From contig NZ_JAQIVH010000007.1 in assembly GCF_028746185.1 (NCBI RefSeq), positions 1 through 64,000 on the forward strand: a stretch of DNA of 64,000 nucleotides, given 5' to 3'. This DNA is from Paenibacillus_E qinlingensis. GTDB lineage: Bacteria > Bacillota > Bacilli > Paenibacillales > NBRC-103111. Positions 15,984 through 24,187 of the stretch are shown piece after piece (within the stretch, counting starts at the first letter, position 1; the number at the start of each line of letters is the position of its first letter). The notes beneath the pieces were generated by a model. That model did no database searches. It was not told where the DNA came from and worked only from the letters and a program-made list of their open reading frames with translations. The translations under genes and the position numbers were made by a program.

Positions 15984-16523
15984 GTGATGATAAAAGAAAT
16001 GATCGTTGTGGAAGGCAAGGACGATACAGCTGCTATTAGGCGGGCTGTGCAGGCGGATACGATTGAAACAGGCGGCTCCGCCATCGGACAAGCCGTGCTG
16101 AAGCGAATTTCTCTGGCTCAACAGCGCAGAGGCGTCATTATATTTACGGATCCGGATCACGCAGGGGAGCGGATTCGCAAAATTGTGGCAGCCAAAGTTC
16201 CTGGCTGCAAGCATGCCTTCATCACGCAGGAGCAGGCGGCGTATAAGGGCGACATCGGCGTCGAGAATGCGACGCCGGAGACGATCCGTCAAGCGCTGCT
16301 GAGCCTGCGGACGGAGTATGACGCTGCTGTCTCGCAGTTGACGATGGAGGATCTGATTGATGCTGGTCTCATCGTGCATCCGAATGCGGCAGCTCGCCGC
16401 TTGACCGTAGGCAATGCGCTGGGCATTGGATATTGCAATGGCAAACAATTTTATAAGCGTTGTGCGATGTTTCAGATTTCACGAGAGGAATTTGAAGCAG
16501 CGCTCGAACATTTGAACCATTAA
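15984..16523 (+). CDS. rnmV: Ribonuclease M5 (5S rRNA maturation)
   Basis: A 179-residue Toprim endonuclease that trims precursor 5S rRNA. The Toprim signature is VVEGKDDTAAIRRA (catalytic Glu) at residues 8-21 and TDPDHAGERIR (DxD). The start may be GTG 15984 or the adjacent ATG 15987; AAGGAAAA lies upstream. It precedes rsmA as in B. subtilis. Confidence 0.94.
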   Translation: MMIKEMIVVEGKDDTAAIRRAVQADTIETGGSAIGQAVLKRISLAQQRRGVIIFTDPDHAGERIRKIVAAKVPGCKHAFITQEQAAYKGDIGVENATPETIRQALLSLRTEYDAAVSQLTMEDLIDAGLIVHPNAAARRLTVGNALGIGYCNGKQFYKRCAMFQISREEFEAALEHLNH

Positions 16524-16569
16524 GAAATCCTTAGAGTCACTAGAACCCTATAGATACGAGGTCTATACT

Positions 16570-17478
16570 ATGAATATAACCAGACAAGAGGTTGTTGTAA
16601 CAGCAGAAGATGTGGCAACACCCAGTAAAACGAAACAAATTATTAAGAAAAATGGTCTCGTGCTGAAAAAAAGCTTGGGCCAGAACTTCTTGATTGATCA
16701 AAATATATTGAGCAAAATCGTTCTAGCTGCTGAGCTCGGGCCTACAAAGGCTGCGCTTGAGATCGGCCCCGGCATTGGCGCGCTTACACAACAGCTAGCC
16801 AAGCTCGCTGGCCGCGTGCTGGCTGTCGAGATTGATCAGCGTCTGCTGCCCATCCTGGACGAGACGCTGGCTCCTTACCCCCATGCAACTGTTGTTCATG
16901 GGGATATTTTGAAGACCAACCTGCCAGAGTTGTTCCGGCAGCATTTTGAAGGCATGGAAGGCGTCAGCGTTGTCGCCAACCTGCCTTACTACATCACGAC
17001 GCCGATCATCATGAAGCTTCTTGAAGAGAAGCTTCCTTTAGAGAATATCGTCGTGATGATCCAAAAAGAAGTGGCCGACCGCATGGCGGCTCGTCCGGGC
17101 ACCAAAGATTACGGCAGCCTTAGCATCGCCGTGCAGTTCTACTGCGAGCCGGAGCTCGTCACCATCGTGCCTCGCACCGTCTTCGTGCCGCAGCCGAACG
17201 TCGATTCCGCCGTCATCCGGCTGCGAGTGCGTCAAGCGCCGCCTGTTGAAGTGGCGGACGTGGACTTCTTCTTCGCTGTCGTCCAAGCGTCCTTCGTTCA
17301 GCGTCGCAAGACCCTCTATAACAACCTCGCGGCGAGGTTCTTTACCAAAGAGAATAAGCCTGAGCTGGAAGCGTTGCTGCATGGCATTCAGATCGAGCCT
17401 TCGCGCCGGGGGGAAACACTCAGCATGGAAGAGTTCGCACGTTTGTCGACGGCGCTTCGTGCGCACGGCTGCAAATAA
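16570..17478 (+). CDS. rsmA: 16S rRNA dimethyladenosine transferase (KsgA)
   Basis: A 302-residue SAM-dependent enzyme that dimethylates A1518 and A1519 of 16S rRNA during late small-subunit assembly. Motifs: KKSLGQNFLID near residue 36, SAM motif LEIGPGIGALT, acidic motif VEIDQRL, catalytic NLPYYITTPI, and the C-terminal PQPNVDSAVIRL. The 3' two-thirds of the gene is GC-richer than the first third. Confidence 0.96.
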   Translation: MNITRQEVVVTAEDVATPSKTKQIIKKNGLVLKKSLGQNFLIDQNILSKIVLAAELGPTKAALEIGPGIGALTQQLAKLAGRVLAVEIDQRLLPILDETLAPYPHATVVHGDILKTNLPELFRQHFEGMEGVSVVANLPYYITTPIIMKLLEEKLPLENIVVMIQKEVADRMAARPGTKDYGSLSIAVQFYCEPELVTIVPRTVFVPQPNVDSAVIRLRVRQAPPVEVADVDFFFAVVQASFVQRRKTLYNNLAARFFTKENKPELEALLHGIQIEPSRRGETLSMEEFARLSTALRAHGCK

Positions 17479-17533
17479 CCCGCACCAAATGCCTAGCCTC
17501 GCCATAGGATACCCTTAGGAGGGGATTTGTGCG

Positions 17534-18415
17534 ATGAGGCAAGGAGATTTTGTTACCCGTATTTCCTATGGCGGCGACGTCGTGTTTAAAATTGAACGAA
17601 TTGAGCATCTCAAGGCCATTCTGAGGGGTGTCGATTTTCGGTTACTTGCAGATGCGCCGCTCACGGATCTGACAAAAGCGAATCCTAAGGAGACCTTAGA
17701 TCATCCACGGTCAAGCTCGCCTGAATTTCGTGAGTCGCTGCGTCGACTGGCTGTGTCCCAGGTGCAATTGCAGGAGAAGAATCAGATAGCCGTCAGTCAT
17801 AAACAAAAATCACAACCGGCTCATAACAGCTATTTTGAAGTGCCGGGAAGAGTTCTTCATTTGGATGGCGATCCTAGCTATCTGCGGAAAAGTATGCAGC
17901 TCTACGGCGAATTACGTATACCGGCTGAAGGTTTCTTCATTCCCGAGGCGCAAATGGCGGAAGCACTGCAAAGATTGCTTCCTCAATATAAACCGGACAT
18001 TGTCGTCATTACGGGTCATGATGGTATTTTGAAAAATCGGCAAAGCGTGAGCCCAAGCAATTTGTCGAGTTATAAGAATTCTCAAAACTTTGTGAATGCG
18101 GTACGAGTGGCTAGACAATATGAAAGGAACCGAGATTCCTTAATTATTGTGGCGGGTGCTTGTCAGTCACATTTTGAAGCGTTATTGCGTGCTGGGGCTA
18201 ATTTTGCTAGTTCTCCTGCGCGTATACTCATTCACGCCTTAGACCCTTTGTGCATCGCTGCTAAACTGTCGTATACCCCAACAAGAGAAACCATTTCAAT
18301 GTTGGATATCATGGATTTAACGGTGACAGGCCTAGAGGGGCTAGGCGGGGTTGAGACGCGCGGGAGTTACCGGATGGGTGTTCCTGGTATTCAGCACACA
18401 GAAGAGTCGGTATAG
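17534..18415 (+). CDS. yabG: Sporulation-specific protease YabG
   Basis: A 293-residue mother-cell cysteine-type protease that processes spore coat and cortex-associated proteins in B. subtilis. The N-terminus MRQGDFVTRISYGGDVVFKI has the family's short beta-barrel-like region; the catalytic part includes VLHLDGDPSYLRKS, VVITGHDGILKN and VAGACQSHFEALLRAGANFA, holding the conserved His and Cys. GGAGGGG lies nine bases before ATG. It sits between rsmA and veg as expected. Confidence 0.93.
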   Translation: MRQGDFVTRISYGGDVVFKIERIEHLKAILRGVDFRLLADAPLTDLTKANPKETLDHPRSSSPEFRESLRRLAVSQVQLQEKNQIAVSHKQKSQPAHNSYFEVPGRVLHLDGDPSYLRKSMQLYGELRIPAEGFFIPEAQMAEALQRLLPQYKPDIVVITGHDGILKNRQSVSPSNLSSYKNSQNFVNAVRVARQYERNRDSLIIVAGACQSHFEALLRAGANFASSPARILIHALDPLCIAAKLSYTPTRETISMLDIMDLTVTGLEGLGGVETRGSYRMGVPGIQHTEESV

Positions 18416-18500
18416 CTGAATTAGGCGCCGTTAGAGGGCGACAGATCGGTTCTAGTCACTTGATGCGAGTGAAAGTCTACCGAAATATGTGATTGTAAGC

Positions 18501-18555
18501 AACACTTTCTGTTATGAACTCCGTATGGAGGATGACAGAAAGTGTTCTTTTTTTT
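18501..18555 (+). terminator. Terminator after yabG
   Basis: Twelve-base perfect stem AACACTTTCTGT / ACAGAAAGTGTT with a 22-base loop, then a run of T. The rest of the 380-bp gap to veg holds the veg promoters. Confidence 0.88.
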
Positions 18556-18704
18556 GTCAACGGCAGGCCATTGTTCTCTGTGTTTGCTCTGTATTCGTAA
18601 GTTCAGGGGAAGAAGTTTGTCCTTAACTGGAAAAGTGTGAATAATTTGCGAACATTGGTGACAACCTGAAGGGAGGAGAAATCGGAAAACCTGCAAAAAT
18701 GCCG

Positions 18705-18734
18705 TTGACAACGGGATTGGGGTGCTGATATAAT
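18705..18734 (+). promoter_or_regulatory. veg promoter P1 (sigma-A)
   Basis: Consensus TTGACA, 18-bp spacer, consensus TATAAT. Confidence 0.75.
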
Positions 18735-18746
18735 ATTTGCCCTCAT

Positions 18747-18775
18747 TTGACATGATGGGGTGAATGGGTTATAAT
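18747..18775 (+). promoter_or_regulatory. veg promoter P2 (sigma-A, full consensus)
   Basis: TTGACA, exactly 17 bp, TATAAT: no deviation from consensus. It lies 42 bp downstream of P1 and 28 bp before the veg ATG. Confidence 0.85.
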
Positions 18776-18802
18776 TGACTAGGAAAGAGGTGGTAGTTGA
18801 CA

Positions 18803-19078
18803 ATGGCAAAAAATGCGCTATTGGAAATCAAACGCAGTTTGGAGCCCCATGTTGGGCAGAAGATCATGTTGAGAGCGAATGGTGGCCGTCGTAAGACTGT
18901 CGAGCGTTCCGGTGTTTTAGAAGAAACCTACCCTTCTGTGTTTATTGTGAAATTAGATCAAGAATCCCACGCCTTCAAACGAGTGTCATACAGCTACGCC
19001 GATATCCTCACCGAGTCCGTCGAAGTTACCGTATGCAACGATGATGGTCAGGTTCGCATCACTTACATACAACATTAG
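18803..19078 (+). CDS. veg: Veg protein
   Basis: A 91-residue, highly expressed vegetative protein. In B. subtilis it stimulates biofilm matrix genes, apparently by antagonising SinR. The conserved block RANGGRRKTVERSGVLEETY followed by PSVFIVKLD and FKRVSYSYADILTESVE is unmistakable. ATG 18803 (MAKNALLEIKRSLEPHVGQ) is chosen over TTG 18797, with AGAGGTGG nine bases upstream. Two strong sigma-A promoters precede it and a terminator follows. Confidence 0.95.
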   Translation: MAKNALLEIKRSLEPHVGQKIMLRANGGRRKTVERSGVLEETYPSVFIVKLDQESHAFKRVSYSYADILTESVEVTVCNDDGQVRITYIQH

Positions 19079-19099
19079 CTTAATAGTGTTCCGATATTG

Positions 19100-19123
19100 A
19101 ACAGGCCTTTGTGGCCTGTTTTT
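19100..19123 (+). terminator. Terminator after veg
   Basis: ACAGGCC/GGCCTGT hairpin with loop tttgt and a short T-run. Confidence 0.85.
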
Positions 19124-19170
19124 GCTTTGATAAATAAGAATCTATAAGTTTCACATCACAGTTTTTATTT

Positions 19171-19200
19171 TGTATCCATCCTAAATATCAGGGCACACTA
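19171..19200 (+). promoter_or_regulatory. Candidate sigma-G promoter of sspF
   Basis: TGTATC, 17 bp, CACACTA: near matches to the sigma-G elements TGHATR and CATnHTA. Forespore expression is expected for an SspF protein. Confidence 0.4.
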
Positions 19201-19274
19201 ATCGAAATCGTCATCAATCACTGCTTATGATGGTTGCAGCGTTCATTGTGCGCAAATGATAAGGAGGATTTGGT

Positions 19275-19664
19275 ATGAGTCGAAGAAGAAGTGTGATGTC
19301 GGAGAGTTTTAAATATGAGTTAGCGAAGGATCTTGGTTTCTACGATGTCGTACAGCGAGAAGGCTGGTCAGGGATTCGGACGAAGGATGCAGGGAATATG
19401 GTGAAGCGGGCGATTCAAATTGCAGAAGAGCATTTGGCCAAGCAATATGTTTCGGCTCCGACCAACGTACAAACCACCTCACCTAATTATCGTCAGACGA
19501 CCGCTAGTCAACCGGCATTTAACGGACAGGGCTATACAAACTATTCACCGTCATATAACAGTCATCATCAGCAACAAACGGGTGCTGCGAATTATCCGCC
19601 GGCTGGCTACCAGCCCTCTTACCAGCAGTCTGGACAAGGAACGCAACGTCCGTATTACAGCTAA
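19275..19664 (+). CDS. sspF: Alpha/beta-type small acid-soluble spore protein SspF with a long Gln/Tyr/Pro-rich tail
   Basis: Residues 1-59 follow B. subtilis SspF (MSRRRSVMSESFKYELAKDL, GFYDVVQREGW, GNMVKRAIQIAEEHLAKQ), a spore DNA-binding protein of about 61 residues. Here the product is 129 residues: residues ~60-129 are low complexity, rich in Q, Y, P, S, N and G (for example PSYNSHHQQQTGAANYPPAG). The tail is in the same uninterrupted frame and the stop codon lies in the terminator stem, so it is not an assembly run-on. Site AAGGAGG precedes ATG. Tail function unknown. Confidence 0.88.
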   Translation: MSRRRSVMSESFKYELAKDLGFYDVVQREGWSGIRTKDAGNMVKRAIQIAEEHLAKQYVSAPTNVQTTSPNYRQTTASQPAFNGQGYTNYSPSYNSHHQQQTGAANYPPAGYQPSYQQSGQGTQRPYYS

Positions 19665-19688
19665 AGCAAATGCTTTAGCTTTTTTTTT
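19660..19688 (+). terminator. Terminator overlapping the sspF stop codon
   Basis: AGCTAAAGC/GCTTTAGCT hairpin with loop aaat and eight T; the sspF TAA is within the left arm. Confidence 0.88.
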
Positions 19689-19739
19689 ATGCTTTTGTTA
19701 TAATATCGGGGTGGCTAACGAGCAAAAGAAGGTGATCGG

Positions 19740-20594
19740 ATGAAGATTTTTGAGAAAGCACCAGCTAAAATTAATTTGTCTCTTGATGTTTTACATAAAA
19801 GGCCAGACGGGTACCATGAAGTTGAGATGGTTATGACGATGGTGGATCTGGCTGATCGGATCGAAATGCAGGAGATGGCGCGTGATACGATTATCATATC
19901 GAGTCAGGCGGGGTATATTCCGCTCGATGAGAAGAATCTAGCCTTTCAGGCTGCGCGTCTCATTAAAGACCGCTACGACGTCAAACAAGGCGTCTATATT
20001 CACTTGGACAAGCGGATCCCTGTAGCCGCAGGTTTGGCGGGTGGTAGCAGCGATGCAGCGGCAACACTACGAGGGCTCAACCGTCTTTGGAATCTGAATA
20101 TCCCTAACGAGGAGCTTCAGGTACTTGGCGCAGAGCTTGGTTCGGATGTGCCATTCTGTGTGACAGGAGGGACTGCACTTGCAACAGGGCGTGGCGAGAA
20201 GCTGGAGCATATATCAGCCCCTCCTCAATGCTGGGTTGTCTTAGCGAAGCCGCCTATTAATGTGTCGACCTCAGAGATCTACGGAAAGCTGAACGCGCGT
20301 GAGATCAAGAACCATCCTTCCACGGCGGGGGTATTAAGTGCGATACGGGACAAGCAGTTTGATCGTTTGTGCGATAATCTAGGCAATGTACTGGAGGAAG
20401 TGACGCTGGATTTGTATCCGGAGGTCAGACATCTGAAGGAGTGCATGCAGCGTTTGGGTGCAGACGGTGTATTAATGTCAGGCAGCGGGCCAACCGTCTT
20501 TGGTCTTGTTTCCAAGGAGGCGAAAGTGCCTCGCATCTATAACGGGCTGCGGGGCTTTTGTAAGGATGTTTACGCTGTGCGCATGCTGACCTAA
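19740..20594 (+). CDS. ispE: 4-diphosphocytidyl-2-C-methyl-D-erythritol kinase
   Basis: A 284-residue GHMP kinase of the MEP isoprenoid pathway. Evidence: N-terminal KAPAKINLSLDVLHKRPDGYHEVEM, the ATP motif PVAAGLAGGSSDAAATLRG and the C-terminal MSGSGPTVFGL motif. AAGGTGAT precedes ATG 19740. TATAAT at 19698-19703 could be the -10 of its promoter. Confidence 0.95.
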   Translation: MKIFEKAPAKINLSLDVLHKRPDGYHEVEMVMTMVDLADRIEMQEMARDTIIISSQAGYIPLDEKNLAFQAARLIKDRYDVKQGVYIHLDKRIPVAAGLAGGSSDAAATLRGLNRLWNLNIPNEELQVLGAELGSDVPFCVTGGTALATGRGEKLEHISAPPQCWVVLAKPPINVSTSEIYGKLNAREIKNHPSTAGVLSAIRDKQFDRLCDNLGNVLEEVTLDLYPEVRHLKECMQRLGADGVLMSGSGPTVFGLVSKEAKVPRIYNGLRGFCKDVYAVRMLT

Positions 20595-20606
20595 AGAAGC
20601 TGATTC

Positions 20607-20630
20607 GAGCCCCGTGATGGGGCTCTTTTT
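20607..20630 (+). terminator. Terminator after ispE
   Basis: GAGCCCC/GGGGCTC hairpin with T-run. Confidence 0.85.
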
Positions 20631-20789
20631 CGTCTAAAGGGGCATAATGCTAAGGATGGAACATGAATCCTTCTCGATGTTAGATGTATGTTAAGTTCGT
20701 GTTAACATATTTTTCATGGTTAGCTTGAATAAATACGTATATAAGTGGTATATTTTCATTATAATATTCGGATTTTGGGGGGTAGTGCG

Positions 20790-21614
20790 ATGAAAAAGTT
20801 GAAAAGGAGCGCTAGGCTGGTAGAAATGACACAATATTTGTTATTTCGCCCCCACTCGTTAATCCCTTTAACGACTTTTGCCGAGCGTTACAACTCCGCG
20901 AAATCTTCCATAAGCGAAGATCTTGCCATCATCAAGGAAGTTTTTGAAGAAGAAGGATTGGGCGAACTGAATACGCTGGCCGGAGCAGCCGGAGGCGTGA
21001 AGTTTTCACCGAAGGTGCCCAAAGAAATATCACTGAAGTTTATCCAGAACCTATGTTTGCAACTTCAACAACCAGAACGGATTCTTCCGGGTGGATATTT
21101 GTATATGTCAGATATTATGGGACAACCTCAATATTTGAACGAAATTGGCAAAACCTTTGCATCCGCTTTCGCTGGTCGCGACGTGGACGTGATTATGACT
21201 GTTGAAACCAAAGGGATACCGCTCGCTTATGCGACGGCCACCTATATGAATTTACCTGTTGTTATTGTACGTAGGGACAGCCGAGTGACGGAAGGTTCAG
21301 CCGTAAGCATTAACTATGTGTCGGGCTCCAACAAGCGGATTCAGACGATGTCACTTGCACGGCGTGCACTGAAGGAAGAATCTAAGGTGCTGATTATTGA
21401 TGACTTCATGCATGTTGGCGGAACCATTCATGGCATGATGGACCTGCTAGCCGAGTTTAAAGCAACTGTACAAGGCGTTGGCGTTTTCATGGAATCCTGC
21501 GAAGCCGAAGAGCAGTTGGTAGATAACTATGTGTCACTAGCTCGGTTATATGGCGTAGACTCCAAGACGAAACAAATTACGGTAGAGCCTGGCAACTATT
21601 TTGATTCGAAATAA
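20790..21614 (+). CDS. purR: Purine operon repressor PurR
   Basis: A 274-residue repressor with an N-terminal winged helix (residues 1-70, SAKSSISEDLAIIKEVFEEE) and a C-terminal PRTase-like effector domain that senses PRPP (VLIIDDFMHVGGTIHGM). GGGGGG seven bases before ATG 20790 fixes the start; an upstream in-frame ATG at 20745 lacks family support. In B. subtilis PurR represses its own gene. Here a lone CGAAC core (minus strand, near 20695) and CCGAAT (minus, near 20770) are the only PurBox-like sites, so autoregulation is possible but weakly supported. Confidence 0.95.
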   Translation: MKKLKRSARLVEMTQYLLFRPHSLIPLTTFAERYNSAKSSISEDLAIIKEVFEEEGLGELNTLAGAAGGVKFSPKVPKEISLKFIQNLCLQLQQPERILPGGYLYMSDIMGQPQYLNEIGKTFASAFAGRDVDVIMTVETKGIPLAYATATYMNLPVVIVRRDSRVTEGSAVSINYVSGSNKRIQTMSLARRALKEESKVLIIDDFMHVGGTIHGMMDLLAEFKATVQGVGVFMESCEAEEQLVDNYVSLARLYGVDSKTKQITVEPGNYFDSK

Positions 21615-21628
21615 AGGAGATTCTAAAG

Positions 21629-22012
21629 ATGGAATTCATTTCAACATCAGCAGCACCTGCTGCTATCGGACCTTACTCACAAGCGGTTAAACTGGGTAAC
21701 TTGTTGTTTACTTCCGGACAAATCCCGTTAGGCTTAGATGGTCAAATCGTAGAAGGTGGAATTAAGGAGCAGGCTGTTCAAGTTTTCGAAAATTTGAAAG
21801 GCGTGCTTGAAGCAGCGGGCTCATCTTTTGGGCAAGTTGTGAAAGCGACAGTCTTCTTGAAGGATATGGGCCAATTCGGCGAGCTGAATGAGATCTATGC
21901 TACCTACTTCGGAGACCACAAACCTGCTAGATCTACCGTTGAAGTTGCGAGATTACCTCGTGATGTTTTTGTCGAAATTGAACTAATTGCTGTGATTCCT
22001 GTCGAAATTTAA
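21629..22012 (+). CDS. ridA: RidA family enamine/imine deaminase (YabJ)
   Basis: A 127-residue homotrimeric RidA/YjgF protein that hydrolyses reactive 2-aminoacrylate. Signature ARSTVEVARLPRDVFVEIEL with the substrate-binding Arg at the C-terminus, and PAAIGPYSQAVKLGNLLFTSG at the N-terminus. It is 14 bp after purR, an operon as in B. subtilis where yabJ is needed for full PurR function. Confidence 0.95.
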   Translation: MEFISTSAAPAAIGPYSQAVKLGNLLFTSGQIPLGLDGQIVEGGIKEQAVQVFENLKGVLEAAGSSFGQVVKATVFLKDMGQFGELNEIYATYFGDHKPARSTVEVARLPRDVFVEIELIAVIPVEI

Positions 22013-22060
22013 CAGAAACATTAAGAACACATTAAATTATCAAAAATTTCAAAAAAATAA

Positions 22061-22089
22061 GAAGGAATTTGCATGGAGATGTTGAATAT
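22061..22089 (+). promoter_or_regulatory. Sigma-H promoter of spoVG
   Basis: GAAGGAATT, 11 bp, GTTGAATAT matches the sigma-H consensus RnAGGAwww-N11-12-RnnGAATww at all fixed positions. spoVG is the classic sigma-H gene. Confidence 0.75.
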
Positions 22090-22130
22090 ATCACCCAAGT
22101 CTCAGAGATGGAAAAAGGTGGTGAACACAA

Positions 22131-22415
22131 GTGCAAATTACAGATGTAAGACTCCGCCGGGTAAACTCCGAGGGGAGGATGAAGGCGATTGCTTCTATTA
22201 CCATTGATAACGAGTTCGTCGTACACGACATTCGTGTCATCGATGGCAATAACGGAATGTTCGTTGCTATGCCGAGCAAGCGAACACCAGACGGTGAATT
22301 CCGCGATATCGCTCATCCGATTTCGTCCACGACTCGTGAGAAAATTCAAGCAGCAGTACTCGCTGAATACGATCGCGCGGCTGTAGAAGAGGAAGTTATT
22401 GAAGAAGGCGCATAA
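22131..22415 (+). CDS. spoVG: Septation/regulatory protein SpoVG
   Basis: A 94-residue nucleic-acid-binding regulator involved in asymmetric septation and gene regulation. Near-identical to family: MQITDVRLRRVNSEGRMKA, DNEFVVHDIRVIDGNNG, FVAMPSKRTPDGEFRDIAHP. GTG start with AAGGTGGTG seven bases upstream. A sigma-H promoter lies upstream and a terminator follows. Confidence 0.96.
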   Translation: MQITDVRLRRVNSEGRMKAIASITIDNEFVVHDIRVIDGNNGMFVAMPSKRTPDGEFRDIAHPISSTTREKIQAAVLAEYDRAAVEEEVIEEGA

Positions 22416-22426
22416 TTCAGATTATT

Positions 22427-22453
22427 GAGAGAGCCCTCGGGGCTCTCTTTTCT
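22427..22453 (+). terminator. Terminator after spoVG
   Basis: GAGAGCCC/GGGCTCTC hairpin followed by T-rich sequence. Confidence 0.85.
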
Positions 22454-22560
22454 TTTGGCAGGTAATGATGCTATATTGGGGGAAGAACTCATCGTTGTAG
22501 GATATGTTGAAGAGATATAAAGAGAAATCATTAATTCATTATAAAGGAGTTGGAGATTCG

Positions 22561-23958
22561 TTGAAGCTCATGGCAATTGTGTTAGCTGCAGGACAAGGAA
22601 AACGAATGAAATCTAAGCTATACAAGGTGCTTCATCCGGTTGTTGGTAAACCGATGGTGGGTCACGTTGTGGATACGCTGCAACATATAGAAGTAACGCA
22701 AACAGTAGTCGTTGTTGGTTTTGGTGCGGAGGCCGTAAAAGGCTATTTAGGCGATCGTGCCCAGTATGCGCTGCAAGAGCAACAACTAGGAACGGGTCAT
22801 GCCGTACTTCAGGCCAAGGATCTGCTTGGTGAGGAAGAGGGAATGACGGTTGTCATTTGCGGGGATACGCCACTTATTACAGCAGCTACGCTGCAAGAGA
22901 CGATCGAACTGCACAAGCAATCGGGTGCGGCAGCGACGATTTTGACGGCAAAGCTAGGTGAGCCGCAAGGCTATGGACGTATTATTCGCGGAGAAGACGG
23001 GGCTGTTGCCCGGATCGTCGAGCAGAAGGATTGCACACCAGAGGAAGCGGCTGTTCAGGAGATTAACACGGGTACGTACATTTTTGATAATCGCAAAATG
23101 TTCAAAGCGCTGGCTTCGGTTACGAACAAGAATGTTCAGAATGAGTACTATTTGACCGATGTTATTGGGATTATGACCAGCGCTGGCGAAGTTGTGCAAG
23201 GGTATTGCATGGCAGACCCAGCTGAATCGATTGGTGTGAACGATCGTGTGGCATTGTCCGAAGCGGAGCAACTGTTCAAAGCTCGGATTAACCGGGAGCA
23301 CATGCTGAATGGTGTTACGATCATCGATCCGTTAAATACGTATATCGAAAAGGAAGTTACGATTGGTGCGGACACGGTTCTGTTGCCGGGTACAATTTTG
23401 CGCGGAAATACGCATATCGGTGAGCTTTGTACGATTGGACCGCAAACTGAAATCATCGATTCCACGATTCAAGATGAAGTGACGATTAAACAATCCGTTC
23501 TTCAAGGGGCATTTGTGGATAGTGAAACATCGGTTGGCCCATTTGCTTATTTGAGACCTGGCGCTAAGCTTGGCAAGCAAGTAAAGGTTGGCGATTTTGT
23601 AGAGATTAAGAATGCTACGCTGGGTGAAGGAACAAAGGTTTCTCATCTGAGCTATGTTGGTGACGCGGTGGTTGGAACGAACGTGAACATCGGTTGCGGT
23701 GCTATTACGGTGAATTATGACGGGTTTAATAAAAACGTAACCGAAATCGGGAACGATGCGTTTATTGGCAGCAATGTCAATTTGATTGCTCCTGTGAAAA
23801 TTGGGGACGGTGCGTTTGTCGTTGCTGGTGCCACAATTACACATGATGTGAACGAAGGTGATTTGGCTATCGCTCGTGTGCGTCAGGAGAATAAGGCAGG
23901 TTACGCTGAGAAAATTAAGGCGCGGATGAAGGCGAAGAAAGAGAATAAAGGTCGTTGA
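22561..23958 (+). CDS. glmU: Bifunctional UDP-GlcNAc pyrophosphorylase / GlcN-1-P acetyltransferase
   Basis: A 465-residue enzyme making UDP-GlcNAc for peptidoglycan and other wall polymers. The N-terminal uridyltransferase domain has LAAGQGKRMKSKLYKVLHP, GTGHAV and GDTPL; the C-terminal left-handed beta-helix acetyltransferase domain has hexapeptides and GPFAYLRPGAKLG, KKxE-like and NYDGFNK motifs. TTG 22561 is chosen, preceded by GGAGTTGGAG; ATG 22570 (MAIVLAAGQG) is an alternative. An in-frame ATG at 22504 seems too far upstream. In B. subtilis prs and ctc follow; here they do not. Confidence 0.95.
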   Translation: MKLMAIVLAAGQGKRMKSKLYKVLHPVVGKPMVGHVVDTLQHIEVTQTVVVVGFGAEAVKGYLGDRAQYALQEQQLGTGHAVLQAKDLLGEEEGMTVVICGDTPLITAATLQETIELHKQSGAAATILTAKLGEPQGYGRIIRGEDGAVARIVEQKDCTPEEAAVQEINTGTYIFDNRKMFKALASVTNKNVQNEYYLTDVIGIMTSAGEVVQGYCMADPAESIGVNDRVALSEAEQLFKARINREHMLNGVTIIDPLNTYIEKEVTIGADTVLLPGTILRGNTHIGELCTIGPQTEIIDSTIQDEVTIKQSVLQGAFVDSETSVGPFAYLRPGAKLGKQVKVGDFVEIKNATLGEGTKVSHLSYVGDAVVGTNVNIGCGAITVNYDGFNKNVTEIGNDAFIGSNVNLIAPVKIGDGAFVVAGATITHDVNEGDLAIARVRQENKAGYAEKIKARMKAKKENKGR

Positions 23959-24005
23959 TGGACTGTGCGTTACCCTATACGACGGAGTAATTGAGCAATA
24001 GGAAT

Positions 24006-24108
24006 GGAACCTCTTGAGTCGGGGTACGCTAGAAATGAAGTGTTGCCCACTCAGCCTGGTTTACGTAGAAGCGTTCAGGCTGAGCAAGACCGATAGAGGT
24101 TCTTTTTC
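24006..24108 (+). ncRNA. Three-way-junction RNA ending in a T-run, downstream of glmU
   Basis: An outer stem GAACCTCT (24007-24014) with AGAGGTTC (24095-24102), extended inward by GTCGG/CCGAT, encloses two hairpins: GGGTACGCT (24022-24030) with AGTGTTGCCC (one bulge), and CTCAGCCTG (24050-24058) with CAGGCTGAG (24076-24084). TTTTT follows the outer stem, so it can serve as the glmU terminator, but it is far more elaborate than the simple hairpins elsewhere in the window. It may be a small RNA or attenuator. No known family was recognised. Confidence 0.6.
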
Positions 24109-24187
24109 TCGTGCTTGTGCGCCTGCGGCAGTCATGAGACAGTCCGGAAGGCTGGAGGAATCACAGCTGCCCGTTCAATGAAAGCGC

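Noticed and set aside
20690..20775. PurBox pair controlling purR
   Set aside because: Only one CGAAC core and one CCGAAT are present, about 70 bp apart, not the usual closely spaced pair; kept only as a remark.
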